The position numbers and the translations under genes are program-made. DNA of 64,000 bases, taken from assembly GCA_009668225.1 (NCBI GenBank), contig WJYK01000007.1, positions 1-64,000 on the forward strand. The letters run 5' to 3'. Source of the stretch: Enterobacteriaceae bacterium RIT693 (GTDB lineage: Bacteria; Pseudomonadota; Gammaproteobacteria; Enterobacterales; Enterobacteriaceae). Position 1 is the stretch's first letter. Each line of letters begins with the position of its first letter. Positions 32,845 to 42,431 of the stretch are shown piece after piece. The notes under the pieces are model-generated. The model had not been told where the DNA came from. It did no database searches and saw only the letters and a list, made by a program, of their open reading frames with translations.

Positions 32845-33461
32845 TCGACGCTCTGCTACGTGAAAAAATTATCAGCCGCCTGACGCCTTTTACCCCGGTC
32901 ATTCCGGTAGGTATCTCGAACCGCCATATCCACCTGGCGCAGAAGGATGTTGAAACCCTGTTTGGACGGGGATATGCCCTGACGCCGCTTAAGCCCCTGC
33001 GCCAGCCGGGGCAGTTTGCCGCCCAGGAGTGCGTCACCGTAGTCGGCCCAAAAGGCTCACTCACCAACGTTCGCGTACTCGGCCCGACTCGTCCTGTTTC
33101 ACAGCTGGAAATCTCCCGTGCGGACTGCTTTACCCTTGGAATAAAAGCGCCGGTTCGCGAATCAGGCCAGCTGGAGAACTCCGGCAGCGCGCTACTGATA
33201 GGCCCGAAAGGCCACGTGGAACTGCACTCTCAGGTCATCTGCGCCTGGCGGCATATCCATATGCCGCCGCAGGACGCTCGCCGACTAAACGTCTCCAATG
33301 GACAAAAGGTCAGCGTGCGCAGCCAGGGCGAACGCCAACTGACCTTCGATGAAGTGGTGGTACGGGTACGCGACGACTTCGCCCTGGAATTCCACATCGA
33401 TACCGAAGAGGCCAATGCTGCCGGACTGAAAAACGGCGCGCAGGTCATTCTGCTGGGTTAA
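32841..33461 (+). CDS. cutH: PduL-type phosphate acyltransferase
   Basis: This 206-residue PduL-family phosphotransacylase should turn acetyl-CoA plus phosphate into acetyl phosphate, recycling CoA in the lumen. The zinc-binding histidines are visible in GISNRHIHLAQ (His29, His31), AWRHIHMPPQDA and EFHIDTEEAN. Residues 1-14 (MIDALLREKIISRL) form an amphipathic helix like a microcompartment encapsulation peptide. No acetate kinase gene is in the operon, so the housekeeping AckA would finish the path. Confidence 0.9.
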   Translation: MIDALLREKIISRLTPFTPVIPVGISNRHIHLAQKDVETLFGRGYALTPLKPLRQPGQFAAQECVTVVGPKGSLTNVRVLGPTRPVSQLEISRADCFTLGIKAPVRESGQLENSGSALLIGPKGHVELHSQVICAWRHIHMPPQDARRLNVSNGQKVSVRSQGERQLTFDEVVVRVRDDFALEFHIDTEEANAAGLKNGAQVILLG

Positions 33462-33473
33462 CGGAGGTTCACC

Positions 33474-34151
33474 ATGACCGAGGAGCAAATTGACAGTCTG
33501 GTGCAACAGATCCTCCAGCGCCTGCGTCCGCCGGTGCTGGTCCTTGTCACGCACGCCGAGGGATATCGCCACGAAATTCGCCATCGTCTGGCAGAGTGCG
33601 GCCACCCTCTGACCCTCGCGCTGGAAGACGGGATAAGCGATGCCGGGCTATGGCAGACGGCAGGCAAAACGCTTCTGCCAAGCGAATGGCAGCACACCTT
33701 GCCGAAGGGGCAGTGGCGGGCGCTGGTGTTGCCGTTTCTCGACTACTCGCTGGCGGTAGAGCTGGTGAACGGTACGCTGCAAAGCCCGATAGCCAGGCGC
33801 CTGCACGACGCATTACTCATTGGTCTACCGGTTCTGGCTCTGCGCTATCACTGCGATCCCAACAGCGAACTGAACCAGCTGCGCGGCGCACGGGCGCAAT
33901 CTGCCTACGGCGCGCATATACAAGCGACACTGGCCAAAGTAGCGGAGATGGGCGTCGCGTTATGCACGATGAATGAGCTACTGGAAAGGCTTGGCTCAGA
34001 CGTGGCGGCAGCGGCTAAGGCCGACGGCTCACGCCGTTATCTCACTGTCACAGACATAATGAATAATCCTGCGCTGGCCTCAGCACCCAATGCGCAGCTT
34101 ACCGATGCCGCCGTCGATTTTTTAAAAACAGAAAAAAGAACCTTACCTTAA
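33474..34151 (+). CDS. PduM-like microcompartment-associated protein
   Basis: In this 225-residue protein, the N-terminal TEEQIDSLVQQILQRL is an amphipathic helix of the encapsulation-peptide type. The middle part resembles the core of Salmonella PduM: PFLDYSLAVELVNG, then IARRLHDALLIGLPVLALRYH, alongside PduM PLLGQLADAE and AARKIHDALAFGIRV. PduM (about 163 residues) is needed for proper assembly of the propanediol microcompartment. This protein is about 60 residues longer. A relation to flavoprotein-like folds is possible. The function is unproven. Confidence 0.65.
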   Translation: MTEEQIDSLVQQILQRLRPPVLVLVTHAEGYRHEIRHRLAECGHPLTLALEDGISDAGLWQTAGKTLLPSEWQHTLPKGQWRALVLPFLDYSLAVELVNGTLQSPIARRLHDALLIGLPVLALRYHCDPNSELNQLRGARAQSAYGAHIQATLAKVAEMGVALCTMNELLERLGSDVAAAAKADGSRRYLTVTDIMNNPALASAPNAQLTDAAVDFLKTEKRTLP

Positions 34152-34175
34152 ATCGTAACCCCTGGAGTTTAACTT

Positions 34176-34586
34176 ATGTCTTCTAAAACAAAATGTTGGC
34201 TATGGATGCTGCTGGTTATTTTGTCCGAAACCTCGGCAACGTCGACGCTAAAAATGTTCGATAACAGCGAAGGGATGACCAAAACGCTGCTGCTGGCGCT
34301 GATCGTCGTACTCTACTGCATCTGCTACTACTCGCTTTCCCGCGCGGTCAAAGATATTCCCGTCGGTCTGGCTTATGCCACCTGGTCCGGCACCGGTATT
34401 TTGATGGTCTCTACGCTGGGTATGCTGTTTTACGGCCAGCATCCGGATATGGCGGCCATTATCGGGATGGTCATCATCGCCAGCGGCATCATTATTATGA
34501 ATTTATTCTCCAAAATGGGCAGCGAAGAGCCAACAGAAACGCCGCCTGACGGCGCCGCTCCGCTCAATAACCACGTCGCCCATTAA
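34176..34586 (+). CDS. SMR-family transporter subunit 1
   Basis: This 136-residue four-helix small multidrug resistance protein has the essential membrane glutamate at position 18 (LSETSATSTLK, cf. EmrE Glu14). A polar C-terminal tail of about 25 residues is longer than usual. It is paired with a second SMR gene 17 bp downstream, as in heterodimeric SMR pumps such as EbrAB. In a choline operon, the quaternary amine choline or its product trimethylamine are natural candidate cargo. Direction and substrate are not known. Confidence 0.88.
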   Translation: MSSKTKCWLWMLLVILSETSATSTLKMFDNSEGMTKTLLLALIVVLYCICYYSLSRAVKDIPVGLAYATWSGTGILMVSTLGMLFYGQHPDMAAIIGMVIIASGIIIMNLFSKMGSEEPTETPPDGAAPLNNHVAH

Positions 34587-34603
34587 CCTGAAAGGATGCA
34601 TCT

Positions 34604-34933
34604 ATGTTTAATCTAGGCTTTTTATGGCTGGCGCTCTCCATCGGTTCAGAAATTACCGGCACCTCGATGATTAAGAAAACCAACGGGTTCAGCAAACTGG
34701 GGCCTTCGGTGCTGGTGATATGCGCTTATTCGCTGTGCTACTTCGCCCTGACGCGGGCCATGAGCACTATCCCGGTAGGGGTTGCTTATTCCCTATGGTG
34801 CGGATTCGGCATTGTTGGGGTAACAATTTGCTCAATGATACTTTATAAGCAACGCCCGGACTTCCCGGCCATCTTCTCAATGGTGCTTATTATTTGCGGC
34901 GGCATCGTAATGAACGCCTTCTCCACGATGTAA
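34604..34933 (+). CDS. SMR-family transporter subunit 2
   Basis: This 109-residue four-helix SMR protein has the membrane glutamate at position 16 (IGSEITGTSMIK) and the usual PVGVAYSLWCGFGIVG segment. It is probably the partner of the preceding SMR protein. It is the last gene of the operon and is followed by a strong terminator. Confidence 0.88.
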   Translation: MFNLGFLWLALSIGSEITGTSMIKKTNGFSKLGPSVLVICAYSLCYFALTRAMSTIPVGVAYSLWCGFGIVGVTICSMILYKQRPDFPAIFSMVLIICGGIVMNAFSTM

Positions 34934-34944
34934 AACGCAGGAAA

Positions 34945-34979
34945 AAGAAAAGCACGAGGCAAGCCTCGTGCTTTTCTTC
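34945..34979. terminator. Bidirectional terminator between the choline operon and maeB
   Basis: A 13-bp perfect stem GAAAAGCACGAGG (34947-34959) / CCTCGTGCTTTTC (34964-34976) has loop CAAG. A/T-rich arm ends give U-tracts both ways, serving the choline operon and convergent maeB. Confidence 0.9.
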
Positions 34980-34991
34980 AGACTCCCCCTA

Positions 34992-37271
34992 TTAAAGCGG
35001 AGCGGTCTGCGCTTCCACCACGGCCAGCGCCACCATATTCACGATACGGCGCACAGAGGCTATCGGCGTCAGCACGTGAACAGGCTTCGCCACGCCCATC
35101 AGTACCGGCCCGACGGTCACCCCTTCAGAGCTTGAAACACGCAGCAGGTTGTAGCTAATACGCGCCGCCTCAACGTTCGGCATGATCAGGATATTGGCCG
35201 AACCTTTCAGCGGGCTGTCCGGCATGCGCTCATGACGAATACTTTCGACCAGCGCCGCATCCCCGTGCATCTCACCGTCAATTTCCAGCTCCGGCGCACG
35301 CTCGCGTACCAGCTCCAGCGTTTTACGCATTTTGCAGGCCGCTTTACTGTTAGATGAGCCATAGTTGGAGTGGGACAGTAGCGCGACTTTCGGCTCGATG
35401 CCGAAGCGGCGCACCGTTTCCGCCGCCAGCAAGGTGATTTCCGTCAGCTCTTCCGGCGTTGGGTCATCGTTCACGTAGGTGTCGGCGATAAAGGTGTTAC
35501 CGCTCGGCAGCAGCAGCGCGTTCATCGCCCCGGCTGCTTTCACGCCTTCGCGGTAGCCAAACAGCTTCTCCACCACGTCGAAGTGCTCATGGTACTCGCC
35601 GATCGTCCCGCAAATCAGGGCGTCCGCCTCGCCGCGATGCACCATGATCGCACCGATCACCGTGGTGTTGCTGATCACCGCCCGCTGCGCCTGCTCCTGA
35701 GTGATCCCGCGGCGCTTCATGATGTTGTAGTACTCGTTCCAGTACTCTTTAAAGCGCGGGTCGGACTCGTTGTTCACGATCTCAAAATCTTTGCCCGGCT
35801 GAATTTGCAGGCCAAGCTTTTTGATCCGCATTTCAATCACGCTCGGGCGCCCAATCAGGATAGGCTTCGCCAGCCCTAAGGTGATGAGTTCCTGCGTCGC
35901 GTGCAGCACGCGAGCCTCTTCCCCTTCACTCAGTACCACGCGCTTCGGCTCTTTGCGCGCCTGGGAGAAAATAGGCTTCATAAACAGGTTTGTTTTATAG
36001 ACAAACTCGGCCAGCTTCTCGACGTAGGCATCAAAATCCTGAATCGGCCGCGTGGCCACGCCGGAGTCCATCGCCGCCTTCGCGACCGCAGGCGCAATTT
36101 TGACGATCAGACGCGGGTCAAAAGGCTTAGGAATGATGTATTCCGGGCCAAACGTCAGTTCCTGCTCGCCGTAGGCGGAGGCCACAACGTCGCTCTGCTC
36201 GGCGTGGGCCAGTTCCGCAATGGCATGAACCGCGGCAAGCTTCATCTCTTCGTTGATTGCCGTCGCGCCAACGTCCAACGCGCCACGGAAGATGAACGGG
36301 AAGCACAGCACGTTGTTTACCTGGTTCGGATAGTCGGAACGGCCGGTACATATGATCGCTTCAGGACGCACTTCTTTCGCCAGCGGCGGCAGAATTTCAG
36401 GTTCCGGGTTAGCCAGCGCCAGAATCAGCGGCGCTTTGCCCATCTTCTTCACCATTTCCTGGGTCAGCACTTTCGGACCGGAACAGCCGAGGAAGATGTC
36501 CGCACCTTCAATCACATCGGCCAGCGTCCGTTTGCCGCTGTCTTCCACGGCATAGGCGGCTTTGGTTTCCGCCATATTCTCTTCGCGGCCTTTATAGATA
36601 ACGCCCTTAGAGTCGCAAACCACGATGTTGTGTTTCTGCATGCCCAGCGCAACCAGCAGGTTCATACAGGCGATAGCGGAAGCTCCCGCGCCAGACACCA
36701 CCAGCCGCACGTCGGAAATGTTCTTTTCCACTACGCGCAGGCCGTTAAGCACCGCCGCGGTACAAATAATCGCAGTGCCGTGCTGGTCGTCGTGGAACAC
36801 CGGAATGTTCATGCGTTCGCGCAGCTTCTGCTCGATGTAGAAGCACTCAGGCGCTTTGATATCTTCCAGGTTGATGCCGCCGAAGGTTGGCTCCAGCGCG
36901 GCAACAATGTCGACCAGCTTGTCCGGATCCATCTCATCAATTTCGATGTCGAAGACATCGATACCGGCGAATTTTTTAAACAGAACGCCTTTCCCTTCCA
37001 TCACCGGCTTACCCGCCAGCGCACCAATGTTACCCAGCCCGAGCACTGCGGTACCGTTAGACACCACGCCAACAAGGTTGCCGCGCGCGGTGTACTTGTA
37101 GGCTGCCAGCGGATCCTTTTCAATTTCAAGGCAAGGTGCCGCTACGCCCGGTGAATACGCCAGCGCCAGATCGCGCTGGGTGGCAAGGGGCTTGGTCGGA
37201 GAAACCTGGATTTTCCCCGGGATCGGAAATTCATGGAAATCGAGGGCACTTTGCTTCAGTTGTTCATCCAT
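34992..37271 (-). CDS. maeB: NADP-dependent malic enzyme MaeB
   Basis: MaeB decarboxylates malate to pyruvate with NADP+. The 759-residue fusion (as in E. coli) has an N-terminal malic-enzyme region (about 1-420; catalytic Tyr/Lys region [16 protein letters not shown](P) loop [16 protein letters not shown]). A C-terminal phosphotransacetylase-like domain (about 430-759; [15 protein letters not shown] near the end) regulates activity through acetyl-CoA. It forms the right border of the accessory insertion. Confidence 0.97.
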   Translation of the reverse strand: MDEQLKQSALDFHEFPIPGKIQVSPTKPLATQRDLALAYSPGVAAPCLEIEKDPLAAYKYTARGNLVGVVSNGTAVLGLGNIGALAGKPVMEGKGVLFKKFAGIDVFDIEIDEMDPDKLVDIVAALEPTFGGINLEDIKAPECFYIEQKLRERMNIPVFHDDQHGTAIICTAAVLNGLRVVEKNISDVRLVVSGAGASAIACMNLLVALGMQKHNIVVCDSKGVIYKGREENMAETKAAYAVEDSGKRTLADVIEGADIFLGCSGPKVLTQEMVKKMGKAPLILALANPEPEILPPLAKEVRPEAIICTGRSDYPNQVNNVLCFPFIFRGALDVGATAINEEMKLAAVHAIAELAHAEQSDVVASAYGEQELTFGPEYIIPKPFDPRLIVKIAPAVAKAAMDSGVATRPIQDFDAYVEKLAEFVYKTNLFMKPIFSQARKEPKRVVLSEGEEARVLHATQELITLGLAKPILIGRPSVIEMRIKKLGLQIQPGKDFEIVNNESDPRFKEYWNEYYNIMKRRGITQEQAQRAVISNTTVIGAIMVHRGEADALICGTIGEYHEHFDVVEKLFGYREGVKAAGAMNALLLPSGNTFIADTYVNDDPTPEELTEITLLAAETVRRFGIEPKVALLSHSNYGSSNSKAACKMRKTLELVRERAPELEIDGEMHGDAALVESIRHERMPDSPLKGSANILIMPNVEAARISYNLLRVSSSEGVTVGPVLMGVAKPVHVLTPIASVRRIVNMVALAVVEAQTAPL

Positions 37272-37527
37272 TGCATCGTTCCTTTTTCGGTCTTCTTTAT
37301 TGTTACGTCAGCCACGTAGTATCACGCGGGCACGTTTCGCAAACTTTGAAGGTAGCCATACTATTAAGATTAGGCGTAATTATTGTTAGCTAACTATAGA
37401 ACCGATGTTAGCGGCCACCCCGTAACAGCTCCCCATCTGCTATGCTTTTGGGTTAGGCAAAGAGTGATTTTTCACGGTGAGCGACACGGAACGCTCAGGT
37501 AAGACATTGCTTTTCAAGGAGATAGTA
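37272..37527. promoter_or_regulatory. Divergent maeB/talA control region
   Basis: In this 256-bp gap, CTATGCT at 37440-37446 resembles a sigma-S -10 element (CTATACT), fitting the known RpoS dependence of talA in E. coli. An AAGGAG ribosome site for talA is at 37516-37521. No other motif was assigned. Confidence 0.4.
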
Positions 37528-38478
37528 ATGAATCAGCTAGACAGTATTAAACAGTACACCACTGTCGTTGCCGACAGCGGTGATATCGAATCCATTCGCC
37601 ACTACCAGCCTGAAGACGCCACCACCAACCCTTCGCTGTTGTTAAAAGCCGCAGGACTTGAGCAATATCAACCGCTTATTGACGACGCCCTGGCCTACGG
37701 CAAGAAACGTGGCGGCAGTAGAGAGCAGATAGTGGCCGAAGCGAGTGACAAACTGGCGGTCAATGTGGGTGCGGAAATTCTGAAAAGCATTCCGGGGCGC
37801 GTTTCAACCGAAGTGGATGCTCGTCTGTCGTATGACAAAGAAAAGAGCATCAGCAAGGCTCGTCGCCTGGTAGAGCTGTACGCGGAACAAGGGATCGATA
37901 AGTCCCGTATCCTTATCAAGTTGGCTTCAACCTGGGAAGGGATCCGCGCGGCAGAAGAGCTGCAAAAAGAAGGCATCAACTGCAACCTGACGCTGCTGTT
38001 TTCTTTTGCTCAGGCTCGCGCCTGTGCGGAAGCCGGCGTCTTCCTGATTTCCCCGTTCGTGGGCCGTATTTACGACTGGTATCAGGCCCGCAAACCGATG
38101 GATCCCTACGTAGTGGAAGAGGATCCGGGCGTGAAATCGGTGCGCAATATCTACGACTATTTCAAGCAACATAACTATGAAACCATCGTTATGGGTGCCA
38201 GCTTCCGCCGCACCGAGCAAATCCTTGCGCTGGCGGGCTGTGACAGGCTGACCATTGCGCCAAACCTGCTGCAGCAGTTGCAGGACAGCGAAGAAGAAGT
38301 TGTGCGTAAACTGATCCCTCATTCGCAAGGGTTCCGCCGTCCAACGCCAATGAGTGAAGCTGAATTCCGTTGGGAACATAATCAGGACGCTATGGCCGTC
38401 GAAAAACTGGCCGAAGGGATCCGTCTGTTCGCCGTAGACCAACGAAAACTGGAAGATCTGCTCGCCGCCAAACTTTAA
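37528..38478 (+). CDS. talA: Transaldolase A
   Basis: TalA moves a three-carbon unit between sugar phosphates in the pentose phosphate pathway. The product has 316 residues from the ATG at 37528, as in E. coli TalA; a longer open frame from 37477 has no homology. The Schiff-base lysine is in [13 protein letters not shown] (Lys132), with [11 protein letters not shown] at the N-terminus. It is 18 bp upstream of tktB, forming the stationary-phase talA-tktB operon. Confidence 0.96.
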   Translation: MNQLDSIKQYTTVVADSGDIESIRHYQPEDATTNPSLLLKAAGLEQYQPLIDDALAYGKKRGGSREQIVAEASDKLAVNVGAEILKSIPGRVSTEVDARLSYDKEKSISKARRLVELYAEQGIDKSRILIKLASTWEGIRAAEELQKEGINCNLTLLFSFAQARACAEAGVFLISPFVGRIYDWYQARKPMDPYVVEEDPGVKSVRNIYDYFKQHNYETIVMGASFRRTEQILALAGCDRLTIAPNLLQQLQDSEEEVVRKLIPHSQGFRRPTPMSEAEFRWEHNQDAMAVEKLAEGIRLFAVDQRKLEDLLAAKL

Positions 38479-38496
38479 CAAGACCTGGAGTGAAAC

Positions 38497-40497
38497 ATGT
38501 CATCACGTAAAGAGCTTGCCAACGCCATTCGCGCCCTGAGTATGGATGCGGTCCAGAAAGCCAACTCCGGTCACCCCGGTGCGCCAATGGGCATGGCCGA
38601 TATCGCCGAAGTGTTGTGGAATGACTTTCTTCAACATAATCCGTCTAACCCGCACTGGGCCAACCGCGACCGCTTTGTTTTATCGAACGGCCATGCGTCG
38701 ATGCTGCTTTACAGCCTGCTGCACCTGAGCGGCTATGACCTGCCGCTGGAGGAGTTGAAAAACTTCCGCCAGCTTCACTCCAAAACCCCAGGCCACCCGG
38801 AAGTGGGCTATACCCCCGGTGTGGAAACCACCACCGGCCCGCTTGGCCAGGGGTTAGCCAACGCCGTGGGGATGGCGATAGCCGAGCGCACGCTGGCCGC
38901 GCAGTTTAACCAACCCGGCCACGACATTGTTGATCATTACACCTATGTGTTTATGGGCGACGGCTGCCTGATGGAGGGGATTTCCCATGAGGTCTCTTCC
39001 CTTGCCGGTACGCTGGGCCTGGGTAAGCTGATTGGTTTCTACGACCACAACGGGATTTCCATCGACGGGGAAACCGACGGCTGGTTTACCGACGACACGG
39101 CAAAACGCTTCGAAGCCTATCACTGGCACGTGATCCATGAGATAGACGGCCACGACCCGGAAGCGCTTAAAAAAGCCATCAAAGAAGCGCAGAGCGTTAA
39201 AGACAAACCTTCGCTGATTATCTGCCGCACCGTCATCGGTTTTGGTTCGCCAAACAAATCGGGCAAAGAAGAGGCCCACGGCTCGCCGCTTGGAGAAGAA
39301 GAAGTGGCCCTGGCGCGCAAGAAACTGGGCTGGAAATACCCGCCTTTCGAGATCCCAAAAGAGGTTTATCACGCCTGGGATGCTAAAGAGGCAGGAGAGA
39401 AAGCGGAGGCCCGCTGGAAGGAGAAGTTTGCCGCCTACGCTAAAGCCCATCCAACCCTTAGCGCCGAGTTTAAACGCCGTACCGAAGGCAAACTGCCGGA
39501 AAACTGGCAGAAAACCGCCCAACAGTATATTGAACAACTGCAGGCTAATCCGGACAAGATTGCGACCCGTAAGGCTTCGCAAAATACACTTAACGCCTTC
39601 GGCCCGATATTGCCGGAGCTGCTTGGCGGCTCCGCCGACCTCGCCCCGAGTAACCTGACCATCTGGAAAGGCTCGAAGTCGATTAAAGAGGACACTTCCG
39701 GGAATTATATTCACTACGGCGTGCGCGAGTTCGGCATGACCGCCATCGCCAACGGTATTGCGCTGTACGGCGGCTTTATTCCTTATACCGCAACCTTCCT
39801 GATGTTTGTCGAATACGCCCGCAACGCGGCGCGTATGGCGGCGCTGATGAAGGCCCGGCAGATTATGGTTTATACCCATGACTCCATCGGCCTTGGGGAA
39901 GATGGCCCCACCCATCAGGCCGTTGAGCAGCTGGCCAGCCTGAGACTTACGCCAAACTTCAGCACCTGGCGCCCCTGTGACCAGGTTGAAGCCGCCGTCG
40001 CCTGGAAAGCCGCGCTCGAACGCCAGACCGGGCCAACGGCGCTGATCCTCTCTCGCCAGAATCTTGCCCAGATGGATCGTACGCCCGAGCAGCTGAAAGC
40101 GATCGGCCGCGGGGGTTATATTCTGAAAGACAGCGACGGCAAGCCGGACATCATCCTGATTGCCACCGGCTCGGAGGTAGAGATAACCGTCGAAGCCGCA
40201 GCGGTGCTGGGTAAAGAGGGACACAAGGTTCGCGTAGTATCGATACCGTCCACCGACGTTTTCGACGCCCAGGATGAGGTGTATCAGGAGTCAGTCTTGC
40301 CTTATGAAGTGCGGGCCCGCGTGGCGGTGGAAGCCGGCATTGCTGATTACTGGTACAAATATGTCGGCCTTAAGGGCGGCATTGTCGGCATGACAACCTT
40401 CGGTGAGTCCGCCCCTGCCGGGAAGCTGTTCCCGTTCTTCGGCTTTACGGTGGAGAACATCGTGGCAACGGCGAAAAAAGCACTCGGGAAAAAATAA
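38497..40497 (+). CDS. tktB: Transketolase B
   Basis: TktB transfers two-carbon units using thiamine diphosphate. It has 666 residues (E. coli TktB 667). The ThDP motif GDG...N is seen as [13 protein letters not shown] ... DHNGIS (about 154-187). The conserved His residues occur in [12 protein letters not shown] and NGHASML, and the pyrimidine-domain motif is [14 protein letters not shown]. It works with TalA and the housekeeping TktA. Confidence 0.97.
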   Translation: MSSRKELANAIRALSMDAVQKANSGHPGAPMGMADIAEVLWNDFLQHNPSNPHWANRDRFVLSNGHASMLLYSLLHLSGYDLPLEELKNFRQLHSKTPGHPEVGYTPGVETTTGPLGQGLANAVGMAIAERTLAAQFNQPGHDIVDHYTYVFMGDGCLMEGISHEVSSLAGTLGLGKLIGFYDHNGISIDGETDGWFTDDTAKRFEAYHWHVIHEIDGHDPEALKKAIKEAQSVKDKPSLIICRTVIGFGSPNKSGKEEAHGSPLGEEEVALARKKLGWKYPPFEIPKEVYHAWDAKEAGEKAEARWKEKFAAYAKAHPTLSAEFKRRTEGKLPENWQKTAQQYIEQLQANPDKIATRKASQNTLNAFGPILPELLGGSADLAPSNLTIWKGSKSIKEDTSGNYIHYGVREFGMTAIANGIALYGGFIPYTATFLMFVEYARNAARMAALMKARQIMVYTHDSIGLGEDGPTHQAVEQLASLRLTPNFSTWRPCDQVEAAVAWKAALERQTGPTALILSRQNLAQMDRTPEQLKAIGRGGYILKDSDGKPDIILIATGSEVEITVEAAAVLGKEGHKVRVVSIPSTDVFDAQDEVYQESVLPYEVRARVAVEAGIADYWYKYVGLKGGIVGMTTFGESAPAGKLFPFFGFTVENIVATAKKALGKK

Positions 40498-40507
40498 CCT
40501 CCCCTCA

Positions 40508-40530
40508 GCCGGGCCAGCTTCAGGCCCGGC
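40508..40530. terminator. Hairpin between tktB and ypfG
   Basis: An 8-bp GC stem GCCGGGCC (40508-40515) / GGCCCGGC (40523-40530) has a 7-nt loop. No U-tract follows on either strand, so termination is uncertain. Confidence 0.45.
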
Positions 40531-40548
40531 AACCTCGGTGCCTTGAGC

Positions 40549-41592
40549 CTATTTCGTTACCCACAGCGTCGGCCAGCCCCCCGCTTTATGCCACTCATCG
40601 CAGGCGGACTCGGCGGCAAAGCGCACCAGGCGGAAGCGTTGCCCGTCATAACGCCAGCGTGTTGCCACCCCACAATCCCCACTCCCACGGCCTTTAGACA
40701 GCGTCGTTAGCTCCCGGTTATGCTCATCAAACCCGGTGTTCATTAATTCCAACTCCGTGATGCCGCTATCGGGTATAAACGGCAGCCTGAGGCGAATCGG
40801 GCGGGCAACGAACGGCTTTTGCCGTGAAACTACCCACGCTAAATCCACTACGTTATAGGCCCCCGCTTCGCAGCTGGTCAGCATCAATGCTTTATCATCG
40901 GTAAGCGGGAAAACCCTGACTTCACGCCGCATCGGGTCGAGCGAGCACTGGCTGTTATTCATGCGCCAGGTACCGAAATCCAGCAGATCGTTAAGTTCAT
41001 CATGGGAGAATGGCGCGGGCGGCGTTGCGGGAAGTGTGACTTCTTTTAATGCAGGAGCGGGAGGCACGCTGAGAGGCGGCCCATCACCTTTTTTGATCCA
41101 TGCGGTTTCGCTACCAACACGCTTTTGCTGGCTGTCGATAAACAGCAGCGCCGCTTTCAGCCCGCTGAGTGAAATAACCCCAACCCCGCCGGCAAGCGTT
41201 ATTTTATCGCCGTTACCTATCGCGTTGAGCAGGGCATTAATCGCCTCCGCGTTGTTGGTCATCAGATGATGGGGCGTGATTTTCCACTCATTTTGCATAA
41301 GAACCAGCGGCCCACCGTCCAACCTGAGCCGCGGTTCAACAGGCGGCACTTTGACATCGGCGCTCTCGAGGTTGCCAAAGTCGATGCGCAAATTAACGTC
41401 ATTGCGTGCACCTGCACCGCGGGACAGCGTCATCACCAGCCCCTGATGCAGCCCGGTATTACGGGCGCTACAGAAGTTCTGGTTATTGCAGGTCACCTGC
41501 CAGTCGGAAAACTGCTTTTGCGCCGGAGCGGCCATTGCAGCGTTTGCAACAAGCAAAGTGAGCAGAAGCAGGAATGAGATCCGATAAGACAT
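40549..41592 (-). CDS. ypfG: DUF1176 protein YpfG
   Basis: This 347-residue exported protein has a Sec signal peptide (about 1-21, cleavage after AMA). The body contains paired cysteines (CNNQNFCSARN) typical of DUF1176. It has the same length as E. coli YpfG. The function is unknown. It is transcribed leftward, downstream of nudK with a 144-bp A/T-rich gap that holds no gene. Confidence 0.88.
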   Translation of the reverse strand: MSYRISFLLLLTLLVANAAMAAPAQKQFSDWQVTCNNQNFCSARNTGLHQGLVMTLSRGAGARNDVNLRIDFGNLESADVKVPPVEPRLRLDGGPLVLMQNEWKITPHHLMTNNAEAINALLNAIGNGDKITLAGGVGVISLSGLKAALLFIDSQQKRVGSETAWIKKGDGPPLSVPPAPALKEVTLPATPPAPFSHDELNDLLDFGTWRMNNSQCSLDPMRREVRVFPLTDDKALMLTSCEAGAYNVVDLAWVVSRQKPFVARPIRLRLPFIPDSGITELELMNTGFDEHNRELTTLSKGRGSGDCGVATRWRYDGQRFRLVRFAAESACDEWHKAGGWPTLWVTK

Positions 41593-41736
41593 TAAAGGCT
41601 GACCCTAAGAAGCGAAGCGTGAAAAACGTACGATAATGTCACGTATCTTCGGCTCCAGAGACAGCCTGCTCAATCAGATTTGTCGGATAGATTTATGCCA
41701 ATATTAAAAATGTTAATTTTATGATTTTACAGAATA

Positions 41737-42312
41737 TTAATCCATGACATTGCGTAACTGTAACTGTTGCAACAGTATCACCGTCTTACCGTCGCGAATG
41801 TCGCCCTTACGCATCATCGCCAGCGCCTGGCTGAAGGGCATTTCCAGCACTTCGATATCTTCATCCTCTACGCCGCCGCCCTCGCTTTCCCTCTGGGTGT
41901 CGCTGTATTCCGCCAAATAGAAGTAGACGATTTCTGTCACGCCACCGGGAGACATATACAGCTCAAAGACTTTTTCAACCTCCCCCACCTGAAAGCCCGT
42001 CTCCTCCATCGCCTCTTTGCGGGCGCAAACCTCCGGCTCGTCGGCGTCCAGCAGCCCGGCACAGGCTTCAATCAGTCGCCCGTCGGTATTGCCGTTCACC
42101 CAGGTTGCGACGCGGAACTGGCGCGTCAGCACCACGGTTTTCTTTTCCCGGTTATAAAGCAGGATGGTCGCGCCGTTGCCGCGGTCATAGACTTCGCGCT
42201 TGTGACGCACGCTTTCGGCGCCGTTACGAGACAGATCATAAGTAATATTGCGCAGGATGAAGTAGTTATCTGAGAGGACTTTATCTTTGATGACTTCAAT
42301 ACGTAGCGACAT
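41737..42312 (-). CDS. nudK: GDP-mannose pyrophosphatase NudK
   Basis: NudK hydrolyses GDP-mannose and related nucleotide sugars. It has 191 residues, as in E. coli. The Nudix box reads [20 protein letters not shown] followed by GF (about 85-107), with the conserved [15 protein letters not shown] upstream. Its promoter must lie in 42313-42431, before the palindromic element. Confidence 0.93.
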   Translation of the reverse strand: MSLRIEVIKDKVLSDNYFILRNITYDLSRNGAESVRHKREVYDRGNGATILLYNREKKTVVLTRQFRVATWVNGNTDGRLIEACAGLLDADEPEVCARKEAMEETGFQVGEVEKVFELYMSPGGVTEIVYFYLAEYSDTQRESEGGGVEDEDIEVLEMPFSQALAMMRKGDIRDGKTVILLQQLQLRNVMD

Positions 42313-42431
42313 ACGGTCTCCACAAGGTGGTAAGGGAGCCGATAATCATATGCCGTTCTGTGAGCGTTGTCGCGTGGCGGTAGGTGTGTTTTTTGGGGTG
42401 TTCCGAGTGGGAATATATTAGTTTGCAGTTT

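Noticed and set aside
35901-37154. A 417-codon open frame antisense to maeB
   Set aside because: It mirrors the codon pattern of maeB, is His/Arg/Gln-rich with no recognisable domain, and has no ribosome site. It is a shadow of a GC-rich gene.
38854-40224. A 456-codon open frame antisense to tktB
   Set aside because: It lies wholly inside the well-identified tktB, has biased composition and no homology I can recognise.
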